Assembly (NCBI GenBank): GCA_004297825.1
Contig: SCSX01000036.1
Span: forward strand, 1 to 64,000
DNA length: 64,000 bases
Reading direction: 5' to 3'
Origin: Spirochaetota bacterium
GTDB taxonomy: Bacteria > Spirochaetota > UBA4802 > UBA5368
The notes under the pieces were generated by a model, which saw only the letters and a list, made by a program, of their open reading frames with translations, had not been told where the DNA came from and made no database searches. Position 1 is the first letter of the stretch. Every line of letters starts with the position of its first letter. This document shows, one piece after another, positions 51,834 through 60,586 of the stretch. A program made the position numbers and the translations under genes.

Positions 51834-53105
51834 ATGATCGATATAGGAAAACTCTACTGCGGGGGATCATCAACGGGCGACGGACTGCGCTACGGCACCG
51901 AGGCGCACGGCGACGCGCACGGGAACGCCCCGCACCAACGGCAGGTGCTCGCGAGCGAGCGCAGGCCCATCATTGTCTGGAGCACGACGCGCAGCTGCAA
52001 CCTGAACTGCGTACACTGCTACACGGACTCCGATAACCGGAAGTACGACGGCGAGCTCACCACAAGCGAGGGGCTCGCGCTCGTGGACGGCCTGGCGGAG
52101 TTCGGCATCCCCTCGCTCCTGTTCTCGGGCGGGGAGCCCCTCATGCGCAAGGACCTCTTCACGCTCATCGAGCGCGCCACGGAAAGGCGGATCCGGCCGG
52201 TAATTTCCACCAACGGCACGCTCATCGACCGCGACGCCGCGCGCGCAATCAAGGACTCGGGCGTGGTGTACGTGGGCATAAGCCTGGACGGGATGGAGGG
52301 CGTGAACGACAAATTCCGCGGCGTCAAGGGCGCGTTCACCCGCGCGATGAAGGGGTTCGAGAACTGCATCGCCGTGGGCCAGCGCGTGGGGCTGCGCCTT
52401 ACCCTGACGAAACGCAACTACGAGGACCTTGACGGGATCTTCGATTTCATCGAGCGCGAAAAAATCAACAGGGCGTGCTTCTACCACCTGGTCTATTCGG
52501 GACGGGGGGGCAATCTTTACGCGGACGATCTCACGCACCGCGAGTCCCGCGCGGCCATGGACACCATACTGGAAAGGACCCAGGATTACTTCAACCGCGG
52601 GCTCGATATCAACATCCTCACCGTGGACAATCATGCCGACGGGGTGTACATCTACCTGAAGCTCAGGGAGAAGAATACCGCGCGTGCGGAAGAGGTTCGC
52701 GAACTGCTCACGTGGAACGGGGGCGGCGCGCATTCGACCGGGGTGGGAATCGGCAACATCGACTTCGTGGGAAACGTGCACCCGGACCAGTTCTGGCAGG
52801 ACTATACCCTTGGCAATATCCGCGCGCGCAGCTTCGCCGACATCTGGATGGACGAGGGCGAGCCCCTCATGAAGGGCCTCAAGCACAAGGCCGACTACAT
52901 CAAGGGGCGCTGCCGCGTGTGCGCCCACCGCGCGCTCTGCACGGGGGCCATGCGTGTCCGGGCGTATCGCACCTTTGGCGACCCGTGGGCGCCGGACCCG
53001 CAGTGCTTTATCAGCGACGAGGAGATCGGGCTCGACGAAAAGAAGAAAAACGAGCTTCGCGCGTGCGGGGAGGAGTTTTCCGTGCCCGAGGAGCTTAAGC
53101 GGTAG
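51834..53105 (+). CDS. ahbC: AhbC 12,18-didecarboxysiroheme deacetylase (radical SAM)
   Basis: This 423-aa protein has an N-terminal IGKLYCGG...GDGLRYG segment, CNLNCVHC (Cys 55, 59, 62), SGGEPLMRKDLF, STGVGIGNIDFVGNVHPDQF, and the C-terminal cluster site CRVCAHRALCTGAMRVRAY. These are characteristic of AhbC/NirJ-type enzymes, which remove acetate side chains from didecarboxysiroheme to give Fe-coproporphyrin III. It follows two microprotein genes on one transcript. GGA precedes ATG 51834. Confidence 0.87.
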   Translation: MIDIGKLYCGGSSTGDGLRYGTEAHGDAHGNAPHQRQVLASERRPIIVWSTTRSCNLNCVHCYTDSDNRKYDGELTTSEGLALVDGLAEFGIPSLLFSGGEPLMRKDLFTLIERATERRIRPVISTNGTLIDRDAARAIKDSGVVYVGISLDGMEGVNDKFRGVKGAFTRAMKGFENCIAVGQRVGLRLTLTKRNYEDLDGIFDFIEREKINRACFYHLVYSGRGGNLYADDLTHRESRAAMDTILERTQDYFNRGLDINILTVDNHADGVYIYLKLREKNTARAEEVRELLTWNGGGAHSTGVGIGNIDFVGNVHPDQFWQDYTLGNIRARSFADIWMDEGEPLMKGLKHKADYIKGRCRVCAHRALCTGAMRVRAYRTFGDPWAPDPQCFISDEEIGLDEKKKNELRACGEEFSVPEELKR

Positions 53106-53176
53106 ATGAAGCGTATTCTTATGGATTGTTAATTATTGTCCTTCACTCAATAATCCCACCAAGAAAAGCTTTTTTC

Positions 53177-53230
53177 TTGACAATTTAATTCGATAATATA
53201 ATTATATTAACCCTAAAGGTTAATATAATT
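53177..53230 (+). promoter_or_regulatory. Promoter and operator of the HigBA module
   Basis: TTGACA (53177-53182) is followed by an AT-rich block and by a perfect inverted repeat: 13-bp arms AATTATATTAACC (53200-53212) and GGTTAATATAATT (53218-53230), 5-nt centre. It ends 2 nt before the higB start and covers the likely -10 and start region. Autoregulation by HigA is expected. Confidence 0.7.
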
Positions 53231-53232
53231 AG

Positions 53233-53538
53233 ATGGACATTGTTTTCGGCAATACTGTGGTCAGAAAAATATGCCAGAATGCGGTTGGAAAACTGAAAAG
53301 GCGTCTTGATGACATCAGAGATGCGGATACCATGGAGGTTCTGCTCACCCTGCCGGGGCGCTGCCACGCCCTCGTTGGAAACAGGAAGGGCCAATGGGCA
53401 ATGGACGCGGAGCATCCCAGGCGTCTAATTTTCAGACCACTCGGAAATCCCTTGCCCGTGTCGAAAGACGGACGAATTGATTTAAAGCTGATAACCGCGA
53501 TAGAAGTTATCGACGTGGAGGATTATCATGGTAAATAG
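53233..53538 (+). CDS. higB: HigB/RelE-type toxin
   Basis: This 101-aa protein has a RelE-like layout: KLKRRLDDIRDADTMEVLL, the HALVGNRKGQWAMDAE segment, and RLIFRPLG. It would cleave mRNA on the ribosome. It is followed by the HTH-type antitoxin, the inverted (toxin-first) order typical of HigBA. The two genes overlap by 11 bp. The AT-rich composition differs from the heme genes on both sides. Confidence 0.8.
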   Translation: MDIVFGNTVVRKICQNAVGKLKRRLDDIRDADTMEVLLTLPGRCHALVGNRKGQWAMDAEHPRRLIFRPLGNPLPVSKDGRIDLKLITAIEVIDVEDYHGK

Positions 53539-54622
53539 AATGATTAACGAATATAATCCGGAAACAGTAACCCATCCGGGCGAGACCCTCAACGATGTGT
53601 TGGAAGAAAAGGGAATGTCCCAGGCGGAGCTTTCCGAAAGGACAGGCCGCCCTAAAAAAACGATAAATGAAATAATAAAGGGAAAGACGTCAATTACCGC
53701 TGAAACCGCGATTCAATTTGAGAGGGTTCTGGGAATTCCCGCGTCTTTCTGGAATAACCGGCAAAGAAGATTCGATGAATTCGTTGCGCAGAAAGCGGAG
53801 GGAGACAAGCTGCTGAAACACCGGCAATGGATAAAAACCTTGCCGATAAAAGAGATGATTTCAAATAACTGGCTTCCCGCCATAAAACAGGAAAAAGCGC
53901 TGTTAAACGAGGTTTTTAAGTTCTTTGGGATCAACTCGCCGGACGAATGGACTTCCGTATGGGACAAACCTTCCATTGTATATCGACAGTCAAAAGCATT
54001 CACTAAAAATCCAATAGCGACATCGGTATGGTTGAGGGCTGGTGAAATTGAGGCTCAGAAAATACAATGTAAACCCTTTGATAGAACTCGATTTAAGATT
54101 ATTTTGAATCAAATAAAGCCTTATACCAGGGAAGTGCCGGATCTCTTCGCAGAAAAAATGATCGAAATGTGCGCCGCAACCGGTATAGCTTTAGTTTTTG
54201 TACCTCCATTAAAAGGTGTTCCCGTGTATGGTGTGACAAGGTGGCTTAATCCCGAAAGGGCGCTTATTCAATTGAGCCTGCGTGGAAAATACGAGGATAT
54301 TTTCTGGTTCACGTTTTTTCATGAGGCAGGGCATATTCTTCTGCACGGCAAGCGGGATGTATTCATTGAATCAAATATCGAAAATAATTCGAAGGAAAAC
54401 GAAGCTGACAGTTTTGCCAGGGATATTCTGATACCACAAGAAGAATGGGAGAAGTTCATCCAGGCGAATATTTTCTCAGCAGAAAAAATTAAGACATTCG
54501 CGAAGGAGATGAATATATCACCTGCGATTGTAGTGGGACGACTGCAACATGAGCGCAAGATCGCATTTGCCCAGTTGAATGGCCTGAGAAGGAAATATGA
54601 ATTATCTTCCAACGATCAATAA
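53528..54622 (+). CDS. HigA antitoxin with HTH and ImmA/IrrE-type metalloprotease domain
   Basis: This 364-aa protein starts after GGAGG. An XRE-type HTH spans about residues 18-75 (GMSQAELSERTGRPKKTINE). A C-terminal zinc-metalloprotease-like domain follows with HEAGHILLH at 265-273 and a downstream Glu in NEADSFARDILIP. Many HigA proteins lack this domain; here it is a fused form. The stop is 4 nt before the dehydrogenase gene. Confidence 0.82.
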   Translation: MVNRMINEYNPETVTHPGETLNDVLEEKGMSQAELSERTGRPKKTINEIIKGKTSITAETAIQFERVLGIPASFWNNRQRRFDEFVAQKAEGDKLLKHRQWIKTLPIKEMISNNWLPAIKQEKALLNEVFKFFGINSPDEWTSVWDKPSIVYRQSKAFTKNPIATSVWLRAGEIEAQKIQCKPFDRTRFKIILNQIKPYTREVPDLFAEKMIEMCAATGIALVFVPPLKGVPVYGVTRWLNPERALIQLSLRGKYEDIFWFTFFHEAGHILLHGKRDVFIESNIENNSKENEADSFARDILIPQEEWEKFIQANIFSAEKIKTFAKEMNISPAIVVGRLQHERKIAFAQLNGLRRKYELSSNDQ

Positions 54623-54626
54623 ATAA

Positions 54627-55286
54627 ATGTTATACTACCCTGTATTACTCGACATTAAAGATAAACTTGTCGTTGTCATAGGCGGAGGCGAGGTTGCGCT
54701 GCGCAAGGTCGCGGACCTCTGCCGTGCGGGCGCGCGCGTGCGCGTGATCGCGCCGCGCGTTCACGAGGGAATCGCGTCGCGCGCCGCGGACGGAGCGGTG
54801 AGCATCAATACCCGGGAATACGCGGAGGGCGACCTGGAGGGCGCCGCGCTCGTGTTCTCGTGCACGAACGACGCCTTGGTGAACGCGCGCGTGTACCGGG
54901 AGGCGCATGAACGCGGCATCTTCATCAACGCCGTCGACGATCCGCCCCACTGCTCGTTCATCGTGCCCTCGTTCACGCAGAGGGGCGATTTCCTTCTTGC
55001 CGTTTCCACGAGCGGCGCTTCGCCCGCGATGGCGGCGCGTCTCCGCCGCATGATCGAAAAGGCGGTGCCGGAAAACGTGGAGGTCATCCTCGAGGCGCTC
55101 CGCGAGGCACGGAGGATTATCCAGGGGGACGCTTCATTCAAGAAGCTATCGGCGGACGAGCGTGGTGATATCATGAAACGCATTGTGAACGACGACGCGC
55201 TCCTGGACGAGCTCGCTGCCGCGTTTCGGGAACACACACTCTCCCATTACCTGCGCATCCGCGCGGGCCTTCCCCCCGTCAGCTGA
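54627..55286 (+). CDS. Precorrin-2 dehydrogenase / sirohydrochlorin ferrochelatase (Met8/CysG-N type)
   Basis: This 219-aa protein has an NAD-binding start MLYYPVLLDIKDKLVVVIG followed by GGEVALRKVADLC, then FINAVDDPPHCSFIVPSF and TSGASPAMAARLRRMIE. This is the Met8/SirC fold that oxidises precorrin-2 and may insert iron to make siroheme, the substrate of AhbAB. No ribosome site precedes ATG 54627; the HigA gene ends 4 nt upstream. The 3' end overlaps the convergent RACo-like gene by 8 bp. Confidence 0.9.
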   Translation: MLYYPVLLDIKDKLVVVIGGGEVALRKVADLCRAGARVRVIAPRVHEGIASRAADGAVSINTREYAEGDLEGAALVFSCTNDALVNARVYREAHERGIFINAVDDPPHCSFIVPSFTQRGDFLLAVSTSGASPAMAARLRRMIEKAVPENVEVILEALREARRIIQGDASFKKLSADERGDIMKRIVNDDALLDELAAAFREHTLSHYLRIRAGLPPVS

Positions 55287-56817
55287 AATCGAGACAACGC
55301 ACGAACTCGTCGTTGAATTCCGGGTGCGTGGAAAGTTCCACGACGCGCGCCGCGTCGCGCAGCTCCCGCGTGCGCGCCATGAAGGCCGGATCGACGCACG
55401 CGCGCGCGGCCGCGGCCAGGCTCGTGTTTCCCGAGAAGCTGTACACAGCGCGGGGGAACAATGGAATGAAGGAAAGCCGCTTGAAATGGTCGATCGAAAG
55501 GTTTTCCCCGAAGGCCCCGGCAATAAACACCTGCCCGATCTCCCCGACCGCGCATCCCGCTTCCTTTAAGAGAATATTTGCCCCGGCCAGGGACGCCCCC
55601 TTTGCGAGCTGAAGGCTTCGAATGTCCTTCTGGGTGATGATCACGTTTCCGCAAATCCGCACCGCGGAGATACCGTTATGCGAAACTATTCTGAACGTCT
55701 CTTTGCCGCCGGTCCTCGCGAACGCGCCGGACGCGCCGATCATCCCCGATCCGCGCATTATGGAAACCGCGTCGATAAGCCCGGTCCCCGAGATGCCCAC
55801 GGGCTCCCCCCCGCCCATCACCTCACAGGACGGCACGTTCGCATTCATGTGTACGTGGGTGAGCGCGCCCTCGTCGGCCGTCATCCCGTGGCTGATATTC
55901 ATCCCCTCGAGCGCGGGACCCATCGCGCACGACGCGGCGAAGATATCGCCGGAGGGCGTGCGCAGGAACATCTCGCCGTTGGTGCCCAGGTCGATGAAGA
56001 ACACGCCCCTGCGGTGACCCTGCCCGTCCAGGAGCGCGAGCCCGCCCACGAGGTCGCCGCCCAGGTACGCGGACGCGACCGGGAGGGCTTCGATGCGCGC
56101 GCCCGCCCCGAACGCGCGCGCGTCCGGGATTTCGATCGCGGCAAAGTCCCTGTGCGCGGCGGTATAGGGAAAGGCGCCCAGGGGCTTCACGTCGAGTCCC
56201 GCGAAGAAGTAGGTCATGGTCGTGTTTCCGGCGCACACCATGTGCTCGATGCGCGCGGGCGGGATGCCGGCCTGCACGAGCGTATCGGCGACGGCGGAAA
56301 AGATGGATCCGCGCAGGAGGGAAACGAGCGCCCGTCCGGCCTCCGGGTCCGTCGACGCGGCGATGCGCGAAACCACGTCATGGCCGTAGCGTCGCTGGGG
56401 ATTCATGAACGATGCGAGCGCCTGGGTCTCCCCCGACGCGAGGTCGGCGAGCGATATTTGAATGGAGGTGGTGCCGATATCGACGGCCAGTCCAAGCCCG
56501 TGTCCCGCCGGGGGGACCGATACGCGTCCCCGGCCCGCGGCGAAGACGGGCGCGCGCTTCACCGTCACGTCCCCGCGCATCTGCGCCCGGCACGCGAGCC
56601 GCATTCCGGGGACGCCGCCGGTGAGCCTGGGCTCGAGCTCAAGAGGCTCGCTCAAGTCCCCGCGCGCCTCGATCGCGCACTTCCCGCAGAATCCCTTTCC
56701 GCCGCAGGGCGTCCTGAGCACCATGCCCATATCGGCGCACGCGTCGAGAAGAAGCGTTCCCTCGTCGAACGCGCGCGATTCACCGCCGGGAAGAACCGTG
56801 AGCAGGGGTTTTTTCAT
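55279..56817 (-). CDS. RACo-type ASKHA corrinoid activation protein with 2Fe-2S domain
   Basis: This 512-aa protein has an N-terminal ferredoxin-like domain with TPCGGKGFCGKCAIEA and RLACRAQM (cluster Cys), and an ASKHA ATPase part (GLAVDIGTTSIQISLADLAS, then FFIDLGTNGEM). This matches reductive activators of corrinoid proteins (RACo/RamA, DUF4445), which reduce Co(II) to Co(I) in methyltransferases. The start ATG 56817 has GAGG 5 nt upstream; a GTG at 56823 is possible. No corrinoid protein or methyltransferase gene is adjacent. Confidence 0.85.
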   Translation of the reverse strand: MKKPLLTVLPGGESRAFDEGTLLLDACADMGMVLRTPCGGKGFCGKCAIEARGDLSEPLELEPRLTGGVPGMRLACRAQMRGDVTVKRAPVFAAGRGRVSVPPAGHGLGLAVDIGTTSIQISLADLASGETQALASFMNPQRRYGHDVVSRIAASTDPEAGRALVSLLRGSIFSAVADTLVQAGIPPARIEHMVCAGNTTMTYFFAGLDVKPLGAFPYTAAHRDFAAIEIPDARAFGAGARIEALPVASAYLGGDLVGGLALLDGQGHRRGVFFIDLGTNGEMFLRTPSGDIFAASCAMGPALEGMNISHGMTADEGALTHVHMNANVPSCEVMGGGEPVGISGTGLIDAVSIMRGSGMIGASGAFARTGGKETFRIVSHNGISAVRICGNVIITQKDIRSLQLAKGASLAGANILLKEAGCAVGEIGQVFIAGAFGENLSIDHFKRLSFIPLFPRAVYSFSGNTSLAAAARACVDPAFMARTRELRDAARVVELSTHPEFNDEFVRCLDFS

Positions 56818-57010
56818 GGGCACCTCATGCCGCCTATCCTCGACGGGGGAGGCGGCGAAATCAAACCCTTTTCCGGCCGGGGTCGGGACGGGGCCCGAGT
56901 TTTTTTAATTGATTTTTGATTTGCGATTGCTACAGTGGGCCGGTAACGAGTCGCATTATGACACATTAGGGACCGTGCGTTTTACGGCCGTCCCGGCGCC
57001 GATATCACCC

Positions 57011-58198
57011 ATGAAAGACTTTACGATCATATCATATCCCGGGGCGAACGAGGCCTCGCTCCTGTCGCTCGCCGAAAAGCGGTCGCGCTACATGCTTCCC
57101 TTCGGGGGACGCTACCGCGTGGTCGACTTCACCATCCGGAACTCCGTGGCGGCGGGCGCCCAGCGCACGATAATCTACAGCAGCGTGGAGGACAGCCTCG
57201 CCGATTACGTGGAGCACTACGGGCCCTTCAAGCACCAGAAATTCCCCGCCATTCGCGTCGTCTCGAGGCGCCACTCGGACATACAGTTCTGCTACAACCT
57301 CATTATGGACGCCAACACCGACTACTACGTGATCTACGCCGGCGACAATCCCTCCATCATCGATTTCTCGTCGGTGGTGGAGCGCTATAGGAAGAAGCGC
57401 GCGGGCGCCGCGCTCTTCACGCTCAAGCTCTCACAGCGCGAATCGATGGCGCACGGGATCCTGGTCACCAACCAGAAGACGCTGCTCGAGGTGGTGAACG
57501 GGGCTATGGAGGAGCGGCGTCATTCGCCCAACATCTTCGAGATGATCATCAACGTGATGATCAACCGGGGCATCCGCCGGGAGAGCCTCGAGGCGCGCTA
57601 CTGGCCGGTGAAGAACGTTCCCGAGTATTACCAGGTCAACATGGACATCATGAGGAGCAAGGTGCTGTTCGAAACGGTGTTCTCCGACCGGTCGCTCAAG
57701 AGCCAGCTTCGCTCGGAAAAGGTCGCGTTCCTGGGGCCCCACGCGAAGATCATCAACAGCTTCATCTCCGACGGCTGCCAGGTCCACGGTACCGTCCAGA
57801 ATTCCATCGTGTTCCCCGGCGTGGAGATAGGGGAGCGTGCGGTCGTCAGGGATTCCATACTGCTTCCCTTCTGCCGCATCGGCGCGGGGGCGCGCGTGTT
57901 CTCCTCGGTGATCGACGAGAAAACCCTTCCCGTCCCGGAGATCGCCCAGGACGGCACGAAAAAAACGCCGCCCGACTTTTTCACCGTGGGCGCGCACTGC
58001 TACGTGGGCAGCGAGACGGAGGGCCTCAAGAACAACGACTTCCCCCGGTCGCTCTTCAAGAGCATCACCCTTATCGGCAGGGATTGCGAGATCCCGGACG
58101 CCTCGCGTATCGGCGGGGCGTGCTATATCGCGCCCGGGCTGGGCAGGGAATACTTTCTGAAGTCCCGTTACCTCTACGACGGGCTCTCGGTGAAATAA
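57011..58198 (+). CDS. GlgD-like ADP-glucose pyrophosphorylase relative
   Basis: This 395-aa protein has an N-terminal nucleotidyltransferase fold and a C-terminal left-handed beta-helix (hexapeptide repeats, SIVFPGVEIGERAVVRDSIL). It resembles GlgD, the regulatory partner of GlgC. The Gly-rich GGGxGTRL loop is replaced by SYPGANEASLLSLAEKRSR, so catalysis is doubtful. No glgC lies nearby. ATG 57011 is chosen; a longer frame starts at 56909. Confidence 0.75.
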   Translation: MKDFTIISYPGANEASLLSLAEKRSRYMLPFGGRYRVVDFTIRNSVAAGAQRTIIYSSVEDSLADYVEHYGPFKHQKFPAIRVVSRRHSDIQFCYNLIMDANTDYYVIYAGDNPSIIDFSSVVERYRKKRAGAALFTLKLSQRESMAHGILVTNQKTLLEVVNGAMEERRHSPNIFEMIINVMINRGIRRESLEARYWPVKNVPEYYQVNMDIMRSKVLFETVFSDRSLKSQLRSEKVAFLGPHAKIINSFISDGCQVHGTVQNSIVFPGVEIGERAVVRDSILLPFCRIGAGARVFSSVIDEKTLPVPEIAQDGTKKTPPDFFTVGAHCYVGSETEGLKNNDFPRSLFKSITLIGRDCEIPDASRIGGACYIAPGLGREYFLKSRYLYDGLSVK

Positions 58199-58860
58199 TG
58201 CTCATCCCCTACCGCGACGAGAACCCGACCGAACGATTCGCCCTCGTCACCTTTATGCTCATCCTCGCGAACGTCGCGATGTTCGCCTACCAGGTGCTGG
58301 GACCCGCGGGCTTCGCGCGCATTACCGCCGAGTACGGATTCGTGCCGCTGGAGCTCTCCTCCGGAAAAAACCTTCCCGCGTCGCAGTTCGTGAACCCCTT
58401 CCTCACGCTTATAAGCTACATGTTCTGCCACGGGAGCATCCCGCACCTGGGATTCAACATGCTCTTCCTGTGGATATTCGGCAATAACGTCGAGGACCGG
58501 ATGACGCGCGGGGGCTTCCTTGTGTTCTACCTCCTCACGGGCGTGATCGCGGCGCTCGCGTTCGCCGGGATGGCGCCGCAGTCGAAGGTCCCGCTCGTGG
58601 GGGCCTCGGGGGCGATATCGGCGATACTGGGGGCGTACCTGTTCATGTTCCCCTTCGCGCGCGTCTACGTGTGGATGCTCTTCTTCACGATGCGCCTGCC
58701 CGCGATGCTGTACCTGCCCGTCTGGTTTCTCATGCAGATACTCGGCTTCATAGGCGGGTCCGCGGGCGGGAGCAACGTCGCGTGGGTGAGCCATATCGGC
58801 GGCTTCGCCGCGGGGGTGATCCTTTTCAAACTCTTCGTGAAACGGTACCGTATCCCATGA
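58198..58860 (+). CDS. Rhomboid-family intramembrane serine protease
   Basis: This 220-aa membrane protein has the rhomboid layout: FCHGSIPHLGFNMLFLWIFG with N and the first His, the serine motif VGASGAISAILGAYL, and the dyad His in WVSHIGGFAAG. It cleaves membrane-anchored substrates. The start overlaps the stop of the GlgD-like gene (TAATG), and its own stop overlaps the next gene by 4 bp. Confidence 0.92.
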   Translation: MLIPYRDENPTERFALVTFMLILANVAMFAYQVLGPAGFARITAEYGFVPLELSSGKNLPASQFVNPFLTLISYMFCHGSIPHLGFNMLFLWIFGNNVEDRMTRGGFLVFYLLTGVIAALAFAGMAPQSKVPLVGASGAISAILGAYLFMFPFARVYVWMLFFTMRLPAMLYLPVWFLMQILGFIGGSAGGSNVAWVSHIGGFAAGVILFKLFVKRYRIP

Positions 58861-60548
58861 AAGGATTCGTGACGGCAGTCGTAGTATCGGTCACCCTTGC
58901 CGCGTGCGCGCCGGCGTTCGCGGAGGTCGCGGTGATACCCTACCGCGTCGACAACCCCTCGACATATTTCCCCGAAAAATCGGGCGACGAATACGCGAAG
59001 CTGCTGGGCGTGGTCCTCGCGGTGCGCAAGGGCATGGAGGTGTACCCGCCGCGTGACCTTGACGCCGACATGAAAAGTTTCGGGATATCGTCGCAGGGGA
59101 CCATCACCGCGGAGGGCCTCAAGGCCCTGGGCGCCGGGCGCTACCTGGACCGCATCGTGCTCGGGAAGATTTCGAAGACGGGCGAAACCTATGTCGCCGA
59201 GAGCACCCTCTACGCACCCGGACGCGGGAAGGTCATCGCGCGCACGCAGGTGAAGGGTCAGAGCCTCGCGGCCTGCGCTGAGAAGGACGCGGCGGAGCTT
59301 TTCGTGACCGCGCCCGACGCGCCGCTCAAGCTCGACCCGGCCGCGGACCAGGGCCTCGCGACGGTGGACCTCGTCGTGGTGACCGATACCTCCTACGCCA
59401 TGAGCGCCGAATGGGAAACGGTGAAGGCCGGGATCACCGGCTTCGCGGGCGCGCTTTCGGAAAACTGGAGCGCGCCCATCCGGATATATGTGCTCGGGTT
59501 TTCGGACGCGCAGAAGCTTCCCTCGTACGCGCAGCCGGTGGGCTCGCCTGCGGCGCTGCGTGCGGGCCTGGACGCGACCCCGCCCCGCGGCGGCCCCAGT
59601 ACCGATGCGCTCGAGGCGGCCCTGCGCTTCGCGGTCACGAACGTGCCCTGGGAGCGGGGAAGCGTGAGGCATATGCTCGTGGTATCGAACTCCCCGGTGA
59701 GAAGAAATTCGCAGGTAGAGCTTTCCGGGATGACGGCGCAGAAGCGGGGAATCGTCGTGAGCGCCGCCGCGGGCGGACGGTGCCAGTGGGAGGATGCCGA
59801 AACGCTTCGCCAGCTCGCCGTCATGGGCAAGGGCAGGTTCGCGCAGTTCGCCTACCGGCAGCGCGTCTACGATGCGCGCGGAAAATCGATCGACCTCTTC
59901 ATGGAGGGCGGGCGCTTCTTCCAGGGGCAGGCCTACGGCGCCCAGTGGAAGGAAGGGCTCTTCTCCTTTTCGGGAAAGGCGTCCTCCTTCATGCAGCCCA
60001 AGCCGTTCCTCGCCGAGATCATGGCGGACCGGAAGAAATACGAGCTTTCCCCCTACGCCATGAGCGAGCTCTACCCCGAGATCGCGAACGTCGCGCTCGT
60101 GAACGCCGATCCCGTCGAGAATAACGCGGACGTTCTGCTCCCGGGGCTGGGGGCGGGCGCTTCTTCCAGGGGCAGGGCGGGCGGTCCCCATGCGCTCGCC
60201 AAGGCGCTCCTCTCTGATGGGAAGGTATCGATATGGGTGCGGATCGCCTCGCAGGCGGACCTGGATTTTTTCAAGAACCGTGAATCGATGCGCGCCTACT
60301 TCACGCTCGGGGTCACCGTGCAGCGCAAGCCCGACGAGGCGTACGGCTTCACCTTTCACCCCGCGCGCTTCATCACCCGCCTGGGGGACGACCAGGTTCC
60401 GGATGCGGCGCGCGCGGGGATCAACGAGATGGCCGCGAGGCCGGACTTCTACATCAACAACGGGTTGCTCAAGCCCCCGGTCTGGTTCGTGCGCGTGAAG
60501 GTGGAGGCGCTCGAGCCGGTGAAGGAAGCGGAGGATGTCAGGGACTAG
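58857..60548 (+). CDS. Secreted VWA-like domain protein
   Basis: This 563-aa protein has a signal peptide (VTAVVVSVTLAACAPAFAE). A VWA-type domain sits at about residues 175-350 with a MIDAS-like VVVTDTSYAMS, where the usual D-x-S-x-S is D-T-S-Y-A. The N-terminal third (IPYRVDNPSTYFPEKSGDEY) and the C-terminal third lack a recognised fold. It is the last gene of a three-gene coupled set with GlgD-like and rhomboid, possibly a substrate of the latter. Confidence 0.65.
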   Translation: MKGFVTAVVVSVTLAACAPAFAEVAVIPYRVDNPSTYFPEKSGDEYAKLLGVVLAVRKGMEVYPPRDLDADMKSFGISSQGTITAEGLKALGAGRYLDRIVLGKISKTGETYVAESTLYAPGRGKVIARTQVKGQSLAACAEKDAAELFVTAPDAPLKLDPAADQGLATVDLVVVTDTSYAMSAEWETVKAGITGFAGALSENWSAPIRIYVLGFSDAQKLPSYAQPVGSPAALRAGLDATPPRGGPSTDALEAALRFAVTNVPWERGSVRHMLVVSNSPVRRNSQVELSGMTAQKRGIVVSAAAGGRCQWEDAETLRQLAVMGKGRFAQFAYRQRVYDARGKSIDLFMEGGRFFQGQAYGAQWKEGLFSFSGKASSFMQPKPFLAEIMADRKKYELSPYAMSELYPEIANVALVNADPVENNADVLLPGLGAGASSRGRAGGPHALAKALLSDGKVSIWVRIASQADLDFFKNRESMRAYFTLGVTVQRKPDEAYGFTFHPARFITRLGDDQVPDAARAGINEMAARPDFYINNGLLKPPVWFVRVKVEALEPVKEAEDVRD

Positions 60549-60586
60549 GCTTTCCTGCCGCGACCGGTAATCGCAGGCTGCGAATA

